NCBI GenBank assembly: GCA_015039465.1
Contig: MU130545.1
Coordinates: 62,001 to 126,000, forward strand
Direction of reading: 5' to 3'
DNA: 64,000 bases
DNA from: Phlegmacium glaucopus
Taxonomy: Eukaryota; Basidiomycota; Agaricomycetes; Agaricales; Cortinariaceae
Both the position numbers and the translations under genes were made by a program. Numbering within the stretch: position 1 is the first letter of the stretch; each line of letters begins with the position of its first letter. Shown piece by piece: positions 1 through 13,046 of this stretch. Below the pieces are notes generated by a model. That model saw nothing but the letters and a program-made list of their open reading frames with translations, was not told the DNA's origin and made no database searches.

Positions 1-873
1 ACAGTAACCGTCCCACCGTGATCTAACAGTATGGGTGATCTCATTAGCACAGAAATCGCAAGAAAAATGAGAATAGGACATACAATTAATCTGTGGAAAG
101 ATATTACCAGAATCTTCCACCTCGACGCTACTAGTGTTGAATAATTTATATACAGAGACACAGACATGCATTCATAAAGCTGAAATGTCCTGTCGATTGA
201 GCGATCGTCATCAACTTACTATCCCCTCCACGTCGCTAATTTCTTCGACCTTGCCGCCTTGTTTAATTTCATGTGGCGCTCCTCTCGCTGTCTTATCGAC
301 TTCATGACATCATGAGTATACGTATACCCTCATCTAAGCGAAGCAGGAGAGGAGCGTTATTGAGCGTTATTGAGAGGAGGTTGTGGACTGTCGACATACT
401 GTAGTGGTTTGGACTACTTCTATCAAATGAACCGATGTGACATGTGGGATGAATGATTGAAGCGAAGAACGTTTCTATCGGGGTAGCTGAAAGTGCTAGT
501 TGTTGATATGAGAACGTGTTGTGCAGCTCGGAAGAATTCCATCTTATGATTGGTGACCGGTGAGATAATGAAGCTTGTGTAGAAGTTGGCTAGGAGGATG
601 AGTTACAGCTGTGGTACATTCGATGGGTGGAAACTGTACAGGTAGCCAATGGTGTTGAGGTTCAAGGTGGCATTTTCCGAGTTGCGTCCTTGATTCCAGA
701 GTGACTCGCGTTGATTGGTTACGCGGTCTCGTGAGAGGTGAAATGCACGTGACATGTTTAAACGCGTTTTCCTCGTTGCGTGACAGTGTTCAACTTTTGT
801 TCAAAACGGTCAGTCAGCGACAAACACATTTGGACACAAAACGACCGGGCGTTAGGCCTCTCAAAATTGCAAA
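1..873. other. Upstream region of the polo-like kinase gene
   Basis: No reading frame here has recognisable coding character. The short frames at 701-1031 overlap the kinase start in the wrong frame. The last 170 bases contain an ACGCGT hexamer and form the likely promoter of the kinase. Nothing else was identified. Confidence 0.5.
762..767. promoter_or_regulatory. Possible MluI cell-cycle box (ACGCGT)
   Basis: A perfect palindromic ACGCGT lies about 107 bases before the kinase start codon. This hexamer is the MBF binding site of ascomycete G1/S genes. A hexamer can occur by chance, and polo kinases are usually mitotic rather than G1/S genes, so this is only suggestive. Confidence 0.25.
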
Positions 874-3800
874 ATGTATCCCGTACCTTCCTACAACAGA
901 ATTCCTCAAGCAGCCCAGCCTGCACCTATCCAACGGAGACACCCGTTGACGAACGCCGTCAATCATGTCAACCACCAAGAAACCCCGCCAAAGCCACCCT
1001 CAAAGGTCCCTGCGTCGCCACCTTTGCCTAGGCAAAATCCTAAGGTCACCCCACCGTCACCGCCAAAGATTATCATAGACAAAGGGGCCAAGCTGCAGTA
1101 TCATCGTGTTGGTTTCCTTGGCGAAGTGTGTTGTTCAGTGGTTCCGATTGGCTAGCTTTGTGTTTCTGATGAAGTTCTGTTCAGGGTGGCTTTGCACGGG
1201 TCTACGAAGTGAAGGATATTCGCGGCAGTCGTTTGGCCTGTAAAGTTGTCACAAAGTCATCTCTGAAGACGAAGAAAGCTAAAACCAAGGTACGAAAATC
1301 ATTTATCTCCCATAAGTGGTCCAGAAGGATTACGTTTTGTTTTGGAATCTGGTCACTTATCGTCTCCTGACCGTTCTGAAAATTTTACCAAATTATGAAT
1401 GGCTCGCTGATACCTTCTTTCAGCTTTACGCCGAAATCAAGATTCACCGCTCGCTCGAGCATCCCAATATTGTTCACTTCCAAGACTGTTTCGAAGATGA
1501 TGACAATGTCTACATGACTCTTGAGCTCTGTCCCTCTGGCTCACTCATGGACATGCTTCGTCGGCGTCGGCGCTTTAGCGAACCTGAGGCTCGTTTCTTC
1601 ATGGTCCAGCTCATTGGTGCATGTCATTACATGCATACCCACCAAGTCATCCATCGTGACTTAAAGCTGGGAAATCTGTTCTTGGATTCGAATATGAATG
1701 TCAAAGTCGGTGATTTTGGGCTGGCCGCCCTCATTGAGAATCCCGGCGAGCGGAAAAAGACCATTTGCGGCACGCCAAATTATATTGCTCCAGAAGTTCT
1801 CTTTGATACCGTCAACGGGCATAGTTTCGAGGTTGATACTTGGTCTATAGGAGTTATCCTCTACACACTCGTTGTCGGCCGGCCGCCATTTCAAACGAAA
1901 GACGTTAAGGCTATCTATACGTAAGATCTTCCTTTCTTGATACAATCCTTGAAATTTAGCGAGTCGACCTTTAACAGACGTATCCGAAACAATGAGTACG
2001 AATTTCCGACCGACCGTGTTATTTCAACCGCTGTCCAACACCTGATTCAACAAATCCTCACTCCTGTCCCTTCTGAGCGACCAACCCTTCATGAAATTGT
2101 GGACCATCTATTTTTCACTCAAGGCCCTGTTCCTTCTTACATTCCTACATCTGCTCATGACTGCGCACCGGATTTCCGTCACATTACGAAATCCGCGTCG
2201 GATAGTAACCTCAGAAGACTCCGCAAATACGCATTGCTCGATATTGATCCGAGCGCGGCGCCAGCTTCTGGCATGCCAGCCTCGATGTCCAGTGGAGGAT
2301 TGGCGGCCAGCAAGAGCATCACGAATAGTATCGCTCAACAGGAGAAGGAATTCCAGAAAGCCGTGCAGCCTGGATCTCCCATTTCAGCCCTCCTCAGTTC
2401 GGCGCGTCAACCATTACTCATGGGCAACGGCGGTGGTGCATCAGGCACGGGCCCAGCTGGTGCTCGTGAAAGTCCTCTATTGAGGAAACTCCAAGCTGTC
2501 AAGGAGAGTCCGCTCGGAAGGAGGGCAGTCACACGAGGCTTGGATGGCATCATCGAGGAGAATGAACCTCAAGGAAGGCGGAGGGTGGAGGAGGATCAGC
2601 AGGAGGAAAAAAGGTTGAAGAAAAAGGAGTTGGAAGCTCAGAAAGCGAGAATTGTTGCTCAAATGGTGCCTGTTAGAGAGGAACACGAGGAACCTGACCA
2701 TGACCCGCGCGATGAAGTGATGAAACCGAGGGAAAGGCTTCGGGAGAGATACGGGGTTATTGGTGATAGAGAGAACTTACCGCCTGTTCCAGTGACGACA
2801 ACAGTACCCCACAAACGGGAATATAGAGTAAAAGAGGAAAAAGTACGAGAAGTACGAGTAGAAAAGGAAAATATGCAAGCATCAGGTTGGTCCCATGATT
2901 TCTTCTTTCAATAATAATAAACTTTGCGCCTCACTTCTATAGGCAATGCTCACACACATGTGCCTGCGGCTGCGGCTGCACCCGCCCCTTCCTTGGTTCC
3001 ACCCAAACCAAACGGATTCGACGCCGCTGCTCACACTCTAACGATCGCGTTCGATGCCAAAGCTGCTGGGCGAGTTTTCCGCGACCCTCAAAGTCATTTA
3101 CCCTTACCTGATGAACGCGTTTTCATCGTGAGCTGGGTTGATTATTGTAACAAATACGGAATGGGATATGCTTTGACGGATGGAAGCGTCGGAGTCCACT
3201 TCATTGATAGTACGAGCCTGGTGTTGAGTCCTGATAAAGTGTGAGTGGGCGCTCCACTTTCCATCTCTTTTGGTGGTGAGAACGTGAAACTTATTCTTTT
3301 TTCTGTGTAGTCATTTCGACTACATCACCTCTCGCCGACAAGGGACGGTGTATGTACGAAAGTCGTATACAGTCGAAACGTACCCTGAAGACCTGAAGAG
3401 CAAAGTGTACTTGCTGAAACACTTTGAGCGTTATATCATGGACCGACTTTACGGAGAGTACGAGTATACTTTCGAAGACGTCGGAAGGGAGAAAGGAATG
3501 GAATGGGTGCAAAAATATCTGAGGATGAAGCACGTCATCGTGTTCAAGTTAAGTCACGATGTCTTGCAGGTAAAACATTCTTTACTTCGTTACGTCTCTT
3601 TTATTGACCTGACCTCTGCTTTTTAGTTCAACTTTTACGATCATTCTAAGCTGATACTCTCTTCGCATGGTCTCCTTATAACCCATATCGACAAGCAGTA
3701 CAAGATGACGCGATGGACTCTCAGCGACGTTATGGCCCAGTCCTTAGCAGCCCCATCTCCTCATGCGGACCCGGAGCAGGTCAAGTTCATCCAGCGGCTG

Positions 3801-4004
3801 GTTGATAAACTCAAGTATTGTAAAGAGGTCTTGGTCAGCATAAAGACAGCCAGTGCGACGGGGAGTGCGGTACCGGAGGAGAGTGACGCTATGGGATCGG
3901 CCCTGATGGCGGGTGGTGGTGGAAATGGGCATGGACATGGCCCTGCAACGATGACGACAGGCACTACAATGGCCTCTAGGGCCTCAAAGCCGGCTTTGCG
4001 GTGA
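874..4004 (+). CDS. CDC5: Polo-like serine/threonine kinase (Cdc5/Plo1/PLK1 orthologue)
   Basis: The model joins exons 874-1125, 1185-1289, 1424-1920, 1978-2885, 2943-3240, 3311-3569 and 3627-4004. All introns are GT-AG and phases agree, giving 898 residues. Kinase domain: glycine loop LGEGGFA at 82-88, catalytic lysine K104 (ACKVV), HRDLKLGN with D198, DFG at 216-218, and an activation loop [13 protein letters not shown] with the phosphorylatable T232. A charged, low-complexity linker (about 330-590) precedes two polo boxes. The first has WVDYCNKYG (W652); the second has DHSKLIL (H779, K781), the His-x-Lys pincer that binds phosphopeptides in PLK1. Polo kinases drive mitotic entry, spindle pole function, mitotic exit and cytokinesis. 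The protein is longer than human PLK1 because of the linker and N-terminal extension. The start at 874 gives a proline-rich N-terminus and is the first ATG in frame. The gene looks intact. Confidence 0.95.
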
Positions 4005-4986
4005 AAGGATAACCAAAGAATGAAAACGAACGATTGGCCGGAATGATTTGATGACAATGATGTCGAGAATAGCAGGAGGAGTTGTTTTGGAAGGCGATGT
4101 TAGGTCTGCTTCCCTTCAGCTTTCTCTCCTTATGTATGATCCATAGAAAGAAGACGAACAACGGGACGACGAGCATGGTGATGGAGTGATAATGCTCGTG
4201 GTACCTGGTACCTTTTTCTTCTTTTATGCCATTGATCCTTGTCGTTCGTTGTCTTCAAGCTTCTATTTCGCCATACCGCCTCAACCAACTACTTCAGCCA
4301 TTGTCAGAATGACTGGAGTTGTGAATGGTGTTTTGTATTACATATTTCTACCTAATTATACCCCTCAATTCGTCTCTCAATTCAGTGTTCAAGCAATTGA
4401 ATATTAAAAATGTCTTTCTCTGTTCCTGCACCTGTACCATTGATGATGAATTTGGTTATTTTGACCTGCGGCTCCTCCACATGACCATTATTTCTAAACA
4501 TCAAAACTTTATTCGCAGTTAGGGGATGACTGACAGATCTTTCCGACGTGACCGTAGACCCCGGGCCTATATAATCTATGGCTTCCACAAGGCACGATTG
4601 GCTGACGGCGTCAAGTGTTTGATGTCGCAAGTCTCTTCAATGGCATTACACGACGCACGCGCCGGTCGAATTGTATATATTCGTCCTAGCAACAGTTTTT
4701 TAGGTCTTATCGTTCCAAACCCCCGTTTTCTCTCTCAATATCAAGGCGCTGTCTGTCTGTCCGCATGGTGTGTAGCCTTCCGCAGCCGTGACGTTTTCAA
4801 TGGAGCTTGTTGCAACACCTATCCTAGGAACAAAGTTGATTTTTGTCAAATTTCCTTTCATTCCGGTGCCGACACCTTGCAGGGCGTCATCAGGCGAACA
4901 GGGAAACCCCTGGTCTACAAGCTTCGGGGATAAATACATACTCACTTGGCCCTCCCCGCATCAATCATCTCTTGCTTATCACAATC
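4005..4986. other. Intergenic region between the kinase and NACHT genes
   Basis: About 1 kb with 3' sequence of the kinase and the likely promoter of the next gene. A TATATAATC string lies near 4567. A 135-codon open frame at 4526-4933 has no recognisable domain and is probably chance. Nothing else was identified. Confidence 0.5.
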
Positions 4987-7563
4987 ATGGATTTACGGGG
5001 AGGAAACGTCCTCATTACTGGCGGGACGTTCAACTCTTTTGCAAGACGGAACACAGGTCAGTATTTTGACTAGCCAACTGTTAATATTCACCACTGATAA
5101 GTTGATACTGCTCTTGGTCAGGTTTTACATTTCTGCGATCTTGTATTGCTGACGGAGCACTCCACAATTCTGGAGAGCGATTCGACCCTCCTAAATGCCA
5201 TCCTGGTACACGTGTCGCAGTTCTGAGAGCGATCTTAAAATGGATTCAAGAAGATCAATATGACTCTTTTATCATGTGGCTTTTTGGGCCCGCTGGAGCG
5301 GGAAAATCAGCGCTAGCTCAAACGATTGCAGAGATATGCTACGGAGACGGACGACTTGCTGCGTCATTCTTTTTCTCGAGATCATCTCCCAAACGTAGCG
5401 ATTCAACCAGCCTTATCGCAACAATTGCGTATCAAATAGCTCTGAACATTCCAGCCTCTAGATCGTTTATTGAAGATGCTATAGAAACCGATCCTTCCAT
5501 CTGCTCAATGTCGCTCCAAACACAATTGGATACCTTGGTCATCAAACCCCTTGCCAATATTGCTGATCACGAGCGATCCACATGGCCACGATTAATCATC
5601 ATTGATGGCCTTGACGAATGTCATGATCCGAAAGTCCAGTCCTACATTCTCAACGTTTTCGCCTCAGAGCTTCGAAGTGGCAGGCTTCCATTCAAAGTCC
5701 TGGTCGCCAGTCGACCCGAACCGCACATCTCTCTTGCATTCCAGTTGGGAAATGTACAGCCCATCACTACTCGCCTCTGTCTGGATGATACTTTCTTTCC
5801 AGATGCCGATATTCGGTTGTTTCTCCAGGATAAATTTACAGAAATCAAACGAGTACATCCCTTGAAGAATTACATTCCCGTCTGCTGGCCCGCAGAAGAC
5901 TCCATTGATGAACTAGTCAGGAAGTCGTCTGGCCAATTCATTTATGCCGCCACTGTTATAAGGTACCTGGCCTCGATTTATCACAGACCAACTGAGCGCT
6001 TGAAATTTGTCCTTGGATTATCTCCAATACTCAGAGAAATCGACAATCCATTCGCTGAATTGGACACTTTATATACTCATGTCCTTTCTTCTGTCGACAA
6101 TATCGAAATAACTCTACGTATCCTGGGTCTCTCCCTAATATCCCAACTTCAGCTCTCTTCATGGCGATCGTACAACCAAACGAAGCTGGAAATATTGATG
6201 TCCCTCAGTCCGGGCGACATACAGCTATATCTAAGCAATATTGTCTCTCTCGTGAACCTCAGTGGTTCCAGAGTTACATTTTTACATGCTTCTCTTGGCG
6301 ATTTTCTGCTTGACAAGTGTAGATCCGGACCATACTACATCGATTTGAGCGACACACATGAATATGCCGCTAGGTGTCACTTACGTCTGCTTACAATGCC
6401 GGGTACGTTATAATTTTATTACGTTCCCTCTCTGTTGTTCACAAGCTGAATCTCGACCAGATTCCATAACAGCCCATGCTTCAAATTGTATACGAGAGCT
6501 ATACCAATGGGAGAGCTCCGAGTATCTATCTATACACTGCGGGATGGCCGCTCCGACGCCAGCCCTTCGTGATGCCTTGACAAACCTTGATTTCACCTCC
6601 CTCTTTCGGAACCTACCTTCTCTTCCATTCACAGATAATACAGCATTTTGTTTCTGGGACTCCTTTGGCCGTATTATATCTTCCGTGAAAGTCGCGGTGC
6701 GTCACGTTGATCCCGAATTCGATAGTAAATGACTAAAGGTTCTGTTCCATTTCGTAGAAATTTAATGACACGAAAGTGCTTCAGGCCGAATTTCAAGCAT
6801 CATTCGACAACTTCCTGAGGAGCCAGCTCGAAATTTATCAACGCTATCCGACCTTAATTGACCTCGTCACACTTTTTGTCGTCTGTGTCGGTCATTATAT
6901 GATGCGAGCCGAAGACAACCTTTATTGTCATAAAAGGATTTGGACGAACCTTCATGCTCTCCCATCGATCCTTCTCGGAATTCCCCAGCCAAAAACTACA
7001 TTGGCCATCGATGATTCTTTGGTCAAAGTCGATCAGTTAGGACTTCGGGTTTTATATGCCTTCCTTCCTGATTGGATAGAGAAATTCGAGCTCGCCTCCG
7101 GGACAGAGCCATTTCTCTACCAGTATATTGTACTACTTTATCGGTCTCTCAAAGACCCTCAACGTTCCGGAAAATATGTTATTGGTGCTGATAACTACGC
7201 CCAGGCTGCTATTCGGTGTATTGCGTATCTCGACAATTTTCAGTAAGCCTTTTGCCCTCTTTTGACCACAACCGAATAACCTCAGGTATATCACTCTTGC
7301 GTAGAAACGAAAATGCATCTCAAATCCAATCTCAAAAATATACAAATACCATACTGAACCAAAATCTTCGAAACGAAGTCTACGTGCAATGTCTATGGTT
7401 CCTGTGCGATCTCCTTGCAGAAGCATCTCCCTGTGAAGAGTTGATCACAGCCGTAAAATATGTGAAAATTCAAGTACCAGCCTCCTTGGAAGCGGAGACG
7501 TTGGGTGTTCTTGCTCATGAAGCGTGTTCAAAATTCCTAAAGATAACAAATAGCAACCTTTGA
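4987..7563 (+). CDS. NACHT-domain STAND NTPase (NLR-like protein)
   Basis: Exons 4987-5056, 5122-6402, 6446-6696, 6758-7242 and 7305-7563 join in phase through short GT-AG introns (43-65 bp) into 781 residues. The N-terminus carries NVLITGGTFNSF, a short motif common at the start of agaric NACHT proteins. It is followed by LRSCIADGALHNSGERFDPPKC, and then by the NACHT domain: Walker A GPAGAGKS near residue 78, Walker B LIIIDGLDEC near 180, and the VLVASRPEPH sensor near 216. STAND ATPases switch between ADP- and ATP-bound forms and oligomerise; fungal members act in heterokaryon incompatibility and probably in immunity. No WD40, ankyrin or TPR repeats are visible; the C-terminal 350 residues are a helical region I cannot name. 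The start is the ATG giving the conserved N-terminus. The gene looks intact, though the 6403-6445 intron uses an AAG acceptor context and is the least certain junction. Confidence 0.88.
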
Positions 7564-9326
7564 TTATTAATAGTATCCATTCTTATCTTCTAATCCGGCT
7601 TAGAACCGCGCTTCTAGTACTACGTACCAGTCCCTATTTATGGACGTTAATAAATATCAATCATTCTGGGCCGCTAGTCTCAAGGCGGACGTCAAAGTCT
7701 TAGGCTGACAGGAAAGCGATACGGTGTACCATACGATTTTGCCAATGAGACGAAATGATTAATCGCCTCGGGATATGCTAGTTATTTGTGCATGCTAGGA
7801 ATAATACAAAATTAATACAAGTGAAGATACTAACTGATCAACTGGTAGGATGCGGAATCTGTGATCTTCGGAACGAATTCCTATCCCTTATTCCATCTTT
7901 ATCAACCGGGGGTGAGTTAATAAACATGATTACAAACCTAACTGTCTCTCTGCTCATTAGTCTGAGGACTTGTATCTTAATTTGTACGATTCTAACATGT
8001 CACATGATCACAATACTCCTTTTGTACTCCTTCCTCGCTCGTCTCTAACCTCCGGAAAGCTCTTCGGGGGCTAAATTGTAAAGCGTCCTTGTGGTACCAG
8101 TGAATGTTCGACATTTCTGTCCGGAACTCACTGGCAGGAAGGCCGTCATTTGAATTTCTTATCAATTGTGCCAGACAGCAGGATGATGATACACATGGAA
8201 TGGCGGCTGACATTAACATGGATTTCTGAGATCTATTGGCTCTACGTACAGGGATATATATAAATCCTTACCTTACCTAACACATTATGGGGGGGGTGTA
8301 CGGAACGGGACTTCTCACGGATCAACCAAGCTCTGCCCTAACATTGTAACGAAATCGATATACCCATTGGGGGCTTATGTTTCGGGCTATTGTTACTTTT
8401 TACGAACTTTCAGCTAACTTGTGTGAGTACAGGTGGGGTTACCCGTGGTCCTCCACGGTTCAAGTGTCCAGGGTTTGGTTCATAGATATACCGGGTAAAG
8501 CCGAGTAAGGTTTTCAGACCGAATGCGCCTGAGATGTGCGTTATGTTTACGTTCGATTTTAAAGTTTTCGTCCTGCCCACGCGGAACAGAAGCATGGTCA
8601 AGGGAAACAAGAAGTCATGGTCATCCTTTTTTCACTCCATTTTAGTTTAGTCTACAGTTGGCCCGAGCTGCCGCCGAAATTTTGAACTGGTGATGAAGCC
8701 TTCGAATAGCTTCGAATTCCCTGCTAGTTGTATATCTATTTTTGTTGTGCCTCTCGAGATCACTTGAGCATATGCAATGTGCCGTTTGCGGCGGTGTAAT
8801 TATGCACGGAGCCTGATCTAGCACCGACCTCGGGATCTTATCCACGCTTTTGCAATGGGGATGATACGCCTACAGCCTCAAATTCCAATTCTTCAAAGAA
8901 TTGGAAGATATATGTAACAAGTTACTCGTCAATTGGGGGCAGGCTGTACAACAAATTAATCCATTCATATTCCATGTCAACAAGATATTGCCCTCAAGGA
9001 GGGACCCAAGAGTAATACTCAAAATCCGAAATCTGGTTCACAGGAAAGTAAAATATAAAAGGCAGACTGGAACAGGAGGTAAGCAAGTAAAGCTTTGAAA
9101 GAAGGGGAGTATTCAAAGTGGTTTTTATACGGCAAATAGATGACAAGAAAAATGAAATGAATAACAATTGAAGCGTGATAATAATTCAAGTTTGGGAAAA
9201 TGGGGGGAAAGGGTCGATTTGTGAGGAAGGCAGAGAACAGGAGTCGGTCCAGCAAGCCTCGTACCAGGCATGTTGCACCGGAGAGAGTGTTTTCGCAGGT
9301 GTTGAAATGCCTACTCGCAGGTGCAG
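7564..9326. other. Intergenic region, no gene seen
   Basis: Only short open frames (under 90 codons) with no domain or splice support. A G-run lies at about 8289-8297. Some stretches may be old repeat remnants, but no boundary could be defined. Confidence 0.45.
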
Positions 9327-9817
9327 TTACCAGGTAGCAGAGGAAGGAGGGCCATCAGAGTGCCGTCTCCAATCGCCCGTTCCACTGCCGGGACCACCAC
9401 GAGGAGCCTGAGAGCCTATCGGGAATTTCCCTTCAGGACCGATCACTGAGACATCTATCAAGTTTCTCTTCGAGGCGGCGTGTGCATCGGTATCGGGTTT
9501 CGACTCGAGAGCACCCTGCCACTCCAAAGAGTCGTGGACTGCTGCATTGCGTTCAAGAAGCTCTGGGAGGTTGGTCTAGTTTGTTGGGTCAATAAAAGTC
9601 GGCTGAGGTTGTAGATAGAACAAGAAGACCTACGTTATCGGTGCGAACGATTACGACGGATATATCGCGACTGTTCAGGAATTCGAGGGGAATCTGTGGG
9701 TGAAGAGTTAACGATGGACAACAACATAACATGCAGGCTCGAACGTACAGGTGAAGCATTGATAGAGGTAAAGAATGTGAATGCGAGGAAGACGATGAGA
9801 CTGGAGAGGAGATGCAT
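9327..9817 (-). CDS. Predicted small secreted protein
   Basis: On the minus strand, exons 9817-9749, 9693-9630 and 9562-9327 join in phase through GT-AG introns of 55 and 67 bp, giving 122 residues. The first 21 residues (MHLLSSLIVFLAFTFFTSINA) have the hydrophobic core and small-residue end of a signal peptide. The mature part is hydrophilic, has no cysteine, contains a Gly/Pro-rich stretch (APRGGPGSGTGDW) and ends SSATW. No family is recognised. The 3' end is uncertain: a GT lies at the last codon (CCTGGTAACTG), so a further exon might replace the present stop. It resembles the many small secreted proteins of agarics, some of which act at host or substrate interfaces, but function cannot be inferred. 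Confidence 0.5.
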
Positions 9818-12800
9818 TTTCGCAGGGGTCAAAAAGATAGTCTACAGGAACCTCGGTACATGTTATGATATATAACGGAGCGAATAAGCACCTGGGTTAT
9901 CACACACTCCGGAGTTTGACGTACCTGACAGAGAAGATGCTGTATCCCCATCTAGTCAGCTCATCGCTTTTAGATTCGATTTATTAACATCGCAAATCTG
10001 TGGATACTCTACAATAAAACTGGGAACCAAACAAAGGTTTTTTGCGACATACCACTAACTCGCGCCTCTACTTAATATGGAGCATAACAGCTACTGAGCA
10101 TACATGAGCCTGTGTGAGGGCTTTGCAGGATCTGGCCGATACGAACACCGAGGGTTTAAATTTGATTTAGATTTGACAATGACCATCACACCGGCCATCG
10201 GTTCCTCTTTAGTTATTGGCCGCTGGGAGATCTTAAGTATTTTGTGCGCTTGGCATTGTCGCCATTTGAAAACGATGCTATGAGAACGAATCTTGTCAGT
10301 GCAAGAGGAGAGTGTAGTTGGCATTAGTTAAACGAAAACGGAAGGTTTGCGGCGCCGGGGAGTATAAAAACATTCTATTCAATTTGTCAGATATGACGAC
10401 CTTCTTTTCACAGGCCTTTCTCCGCATTAAATTCTCGGTAGATCTCTATGGAGTAAACCCTTGCGAATTATCGGTCGAAGGCTTTTTGTCCATTACAGCC
10501 TTGACGCCAGGACTGTATCCACATGCTCCAGGTCGTCGCATGTGGCGTTTCTGCATTACTATCCATCGTGCTGGCATAACGTAAATTAGTCCGGGTCTAG
10601 TTAACTGATGGCAGTGCTCGAAAAAATGCATGAAATGTATAAATTGTCTTGACGGAGGACAGGGTTATCCCCGAGAGTAGAACAGATCCAAGCACGAGAT
10701 TTATAAGCGCATTGGAGTATCCAGTTCCGCTAGTTCTTGCATTCCCGCTTGGAACTCGAAAGCCCAAAACATTAGCAACTAGAAGGTGAAGCAGAGTGAT
10801 AAGTCCATGGATGTAAAGTAGATCAATTGAGAACCCACCCCGTATGAGACGGAAAAATAATGGGCGGACAACGACGTAGACAGGTTATTGATTTGAAAGG
10901 TGCGATGGGTGCCTCATAGGAAGACGATTCGTGATCAAGTAGGTGGCAGTATACCTTGAATGGGAAAAAAGTACGCATGTTTGGAGTGAGGCACCCCCTG
11001 AGGGTTCTAGTGAAAAAGCATTGTTGACAGGGAGCAATGGAACATGCGTAACCGGCCATTTTTCAGGCGGCTCTCTCACCACGAGTTTACAGGCCTTCTG
11101 GAAACAAGGCAATCTAGAATACCGGTAAGAAAAGTAGCGAGACACGTTTCTTTGCTAGGTTTCTCGCAATACCAATGGCCGTGCGTCTGGGAGAGGAAGA
11201 AAGAACGAAGTCAAGGCACAATCTATTCCAAAAGTTGATCTTCGCTATGCTTCCTCGAAAGAAAAGAATAAGCCACAAATAACAGTGGCGACCCCAGTTG
11301 TGTTGGGGTCTAGGCGTCCAGGTCCAGGCACTGTTCCCTGATCTATCAGCAGAGTAACTGAAATTGGCAGGCGTACAGCAGATAAATAGTTACCTGGATG
11401 GTTACACTCGCTAACTTTTCGACTTACAAATCTCGTTGCCATCAATCCAAAATGCTCAATTTACTTGTTGATTCAGCCTGGCGTTACTGTTCTTTGAGCC
11501 TTCACTGACGTCGGTCGGAGCATTTTACTCCGTGGAGATCCAAGAATCGAAAAAGTCCTCGCAATAAATTGGATGCACGGTGATAAGCTTCAAGCAACGG
11601 TGGTATAGCTCCCGTCCTCCTGGATTGAGAACTTGTAAAGTAAGTAACGGGAATATATATTCAAGGGCTCCAAAGGTAAAAGCAAGATAGAGTAATAGGG
11701 TTTTACCTCATAGATGCCGACGGGTGTATGCTTAACGAGAGGCGGAGGAGGGACTTACAAAGTTAAGAGAAATTTGCCTTCACGCGCCACTGCGTCCTCC
11801 CTATTGGCACCCGCTCTCTGCTGATGATCTGATGCCTCTTATTTTGTTTTAGGACACGTCTACAAAGAAAAGAATAATAAGGAGGGGGCTGAACTGGATC
11901 AAAAAAAGATAGCGACGAACCAAAATATGCAAGCATTCAGATCATAGTCTCCGGCCTTTCCTGTCCCTTTTTTTTTGATGGTTACTCGTTGAGTCGCCGT
12001 CGTCGAGCCAAAAGAGGCATTCGGGTTGAAATAACAAGCTCAAGCCAGTTGATGATGATGATGCCTTCGGATAAGGTCACAAGGCCAACCTTTAGACCTT
12101 GTGATCAGGTGCTAGGTTCTGAGCTCTCTATAATTATGACCATATGACTGCAAGTTCTCCGTCAATTAAAAGGATCCTGGGGAGTTGGGCCAGACGACAG
12201 AGAAAATGAACAAGTCAAATTTGCACAAGTTTGGCGTGTAAGCAGAATCGGAGTTTATATTTGCGATGGCTGTCACTGTTCGGTTCAAGCCGCCTTCTCT
12301 GCCGGTTGTTTGGCTGCGCGCAACAATCTTTTGGTAAGGGTTTTAGAGCTCCGCAGGATCTGCGAAGCGAAGGCGCCGCAAGCGCTTGCTCCGAACCTGG
12401 TGGTCCTGTAAGCTGCTACGCTATTAGTATGTGCATCACTTGGCTTCCGATTTTACACCTCCATGATCTGCACATGTTTAGAATTTGATTTGTTGAAAGT
12501 GATAGGTACATGATAAAGCCATTGGGTAGTTACCCCTGCGAACGACACTTACCGGGTGAACACTGTTGCTGGAGGAGTTTCTGGGGCGGATGACGGAAGG
12601 AAGAGGATTATTGCAGTACGATGATGATGATTATTTCGTGATGAGGAGGAAGGTGAGGATATTGTCGCCGTCTGTTTCTACATAGTATCCAATATTCTAT
12701 CTCCCAGTCTAATCGAACCCGTTCAACCAGCAATCATGCTCAAGATATACGCGGGTACATTCCACAATGTCGATATCTGTTGTTGGTCGGTAACGACAAA

Positions 12801-13046
12801 CGACACTGAGGAAGACTTAGAGTTATTCCTATAGCCAAGCTGGCTGGAACGAGTGACAATGAAGAAGGCTCATGTAAACGAGTGGTTAGGTTCCATTCAC
12901 TCTGTACTCTTTTCTTCTTCTCACTCCTCTCGAGCTCACTAGTATGACCTCGCCATCCTCAGAACGATAACAACAATTGTAAGTCAAGTACGACCCCATT
13001 ACAGATGAATGTGACAATTCTGAAAAGGGGTTCATCCTGAGAGGAA
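9818..13046. other. Long region without a recognisable gene
   Basis: Open frames are all under 90 codons and none shows a domain or a convincing exon chain. Short trinucleotide runs (GATGATGATG near 12050, ATGATGATGATT near 12620) are the only simple repeats noted. Decayed genes or old transposon remnants cannot be excluded. Confidence 0.45.

Noticed and set aside
4526..4933. 135-codon open frame between the kinase and NACHT genes
   Set aside because: No domain, no splice support, and it occupies the promoter side of the NACHT gene; composition is not clearly coding.
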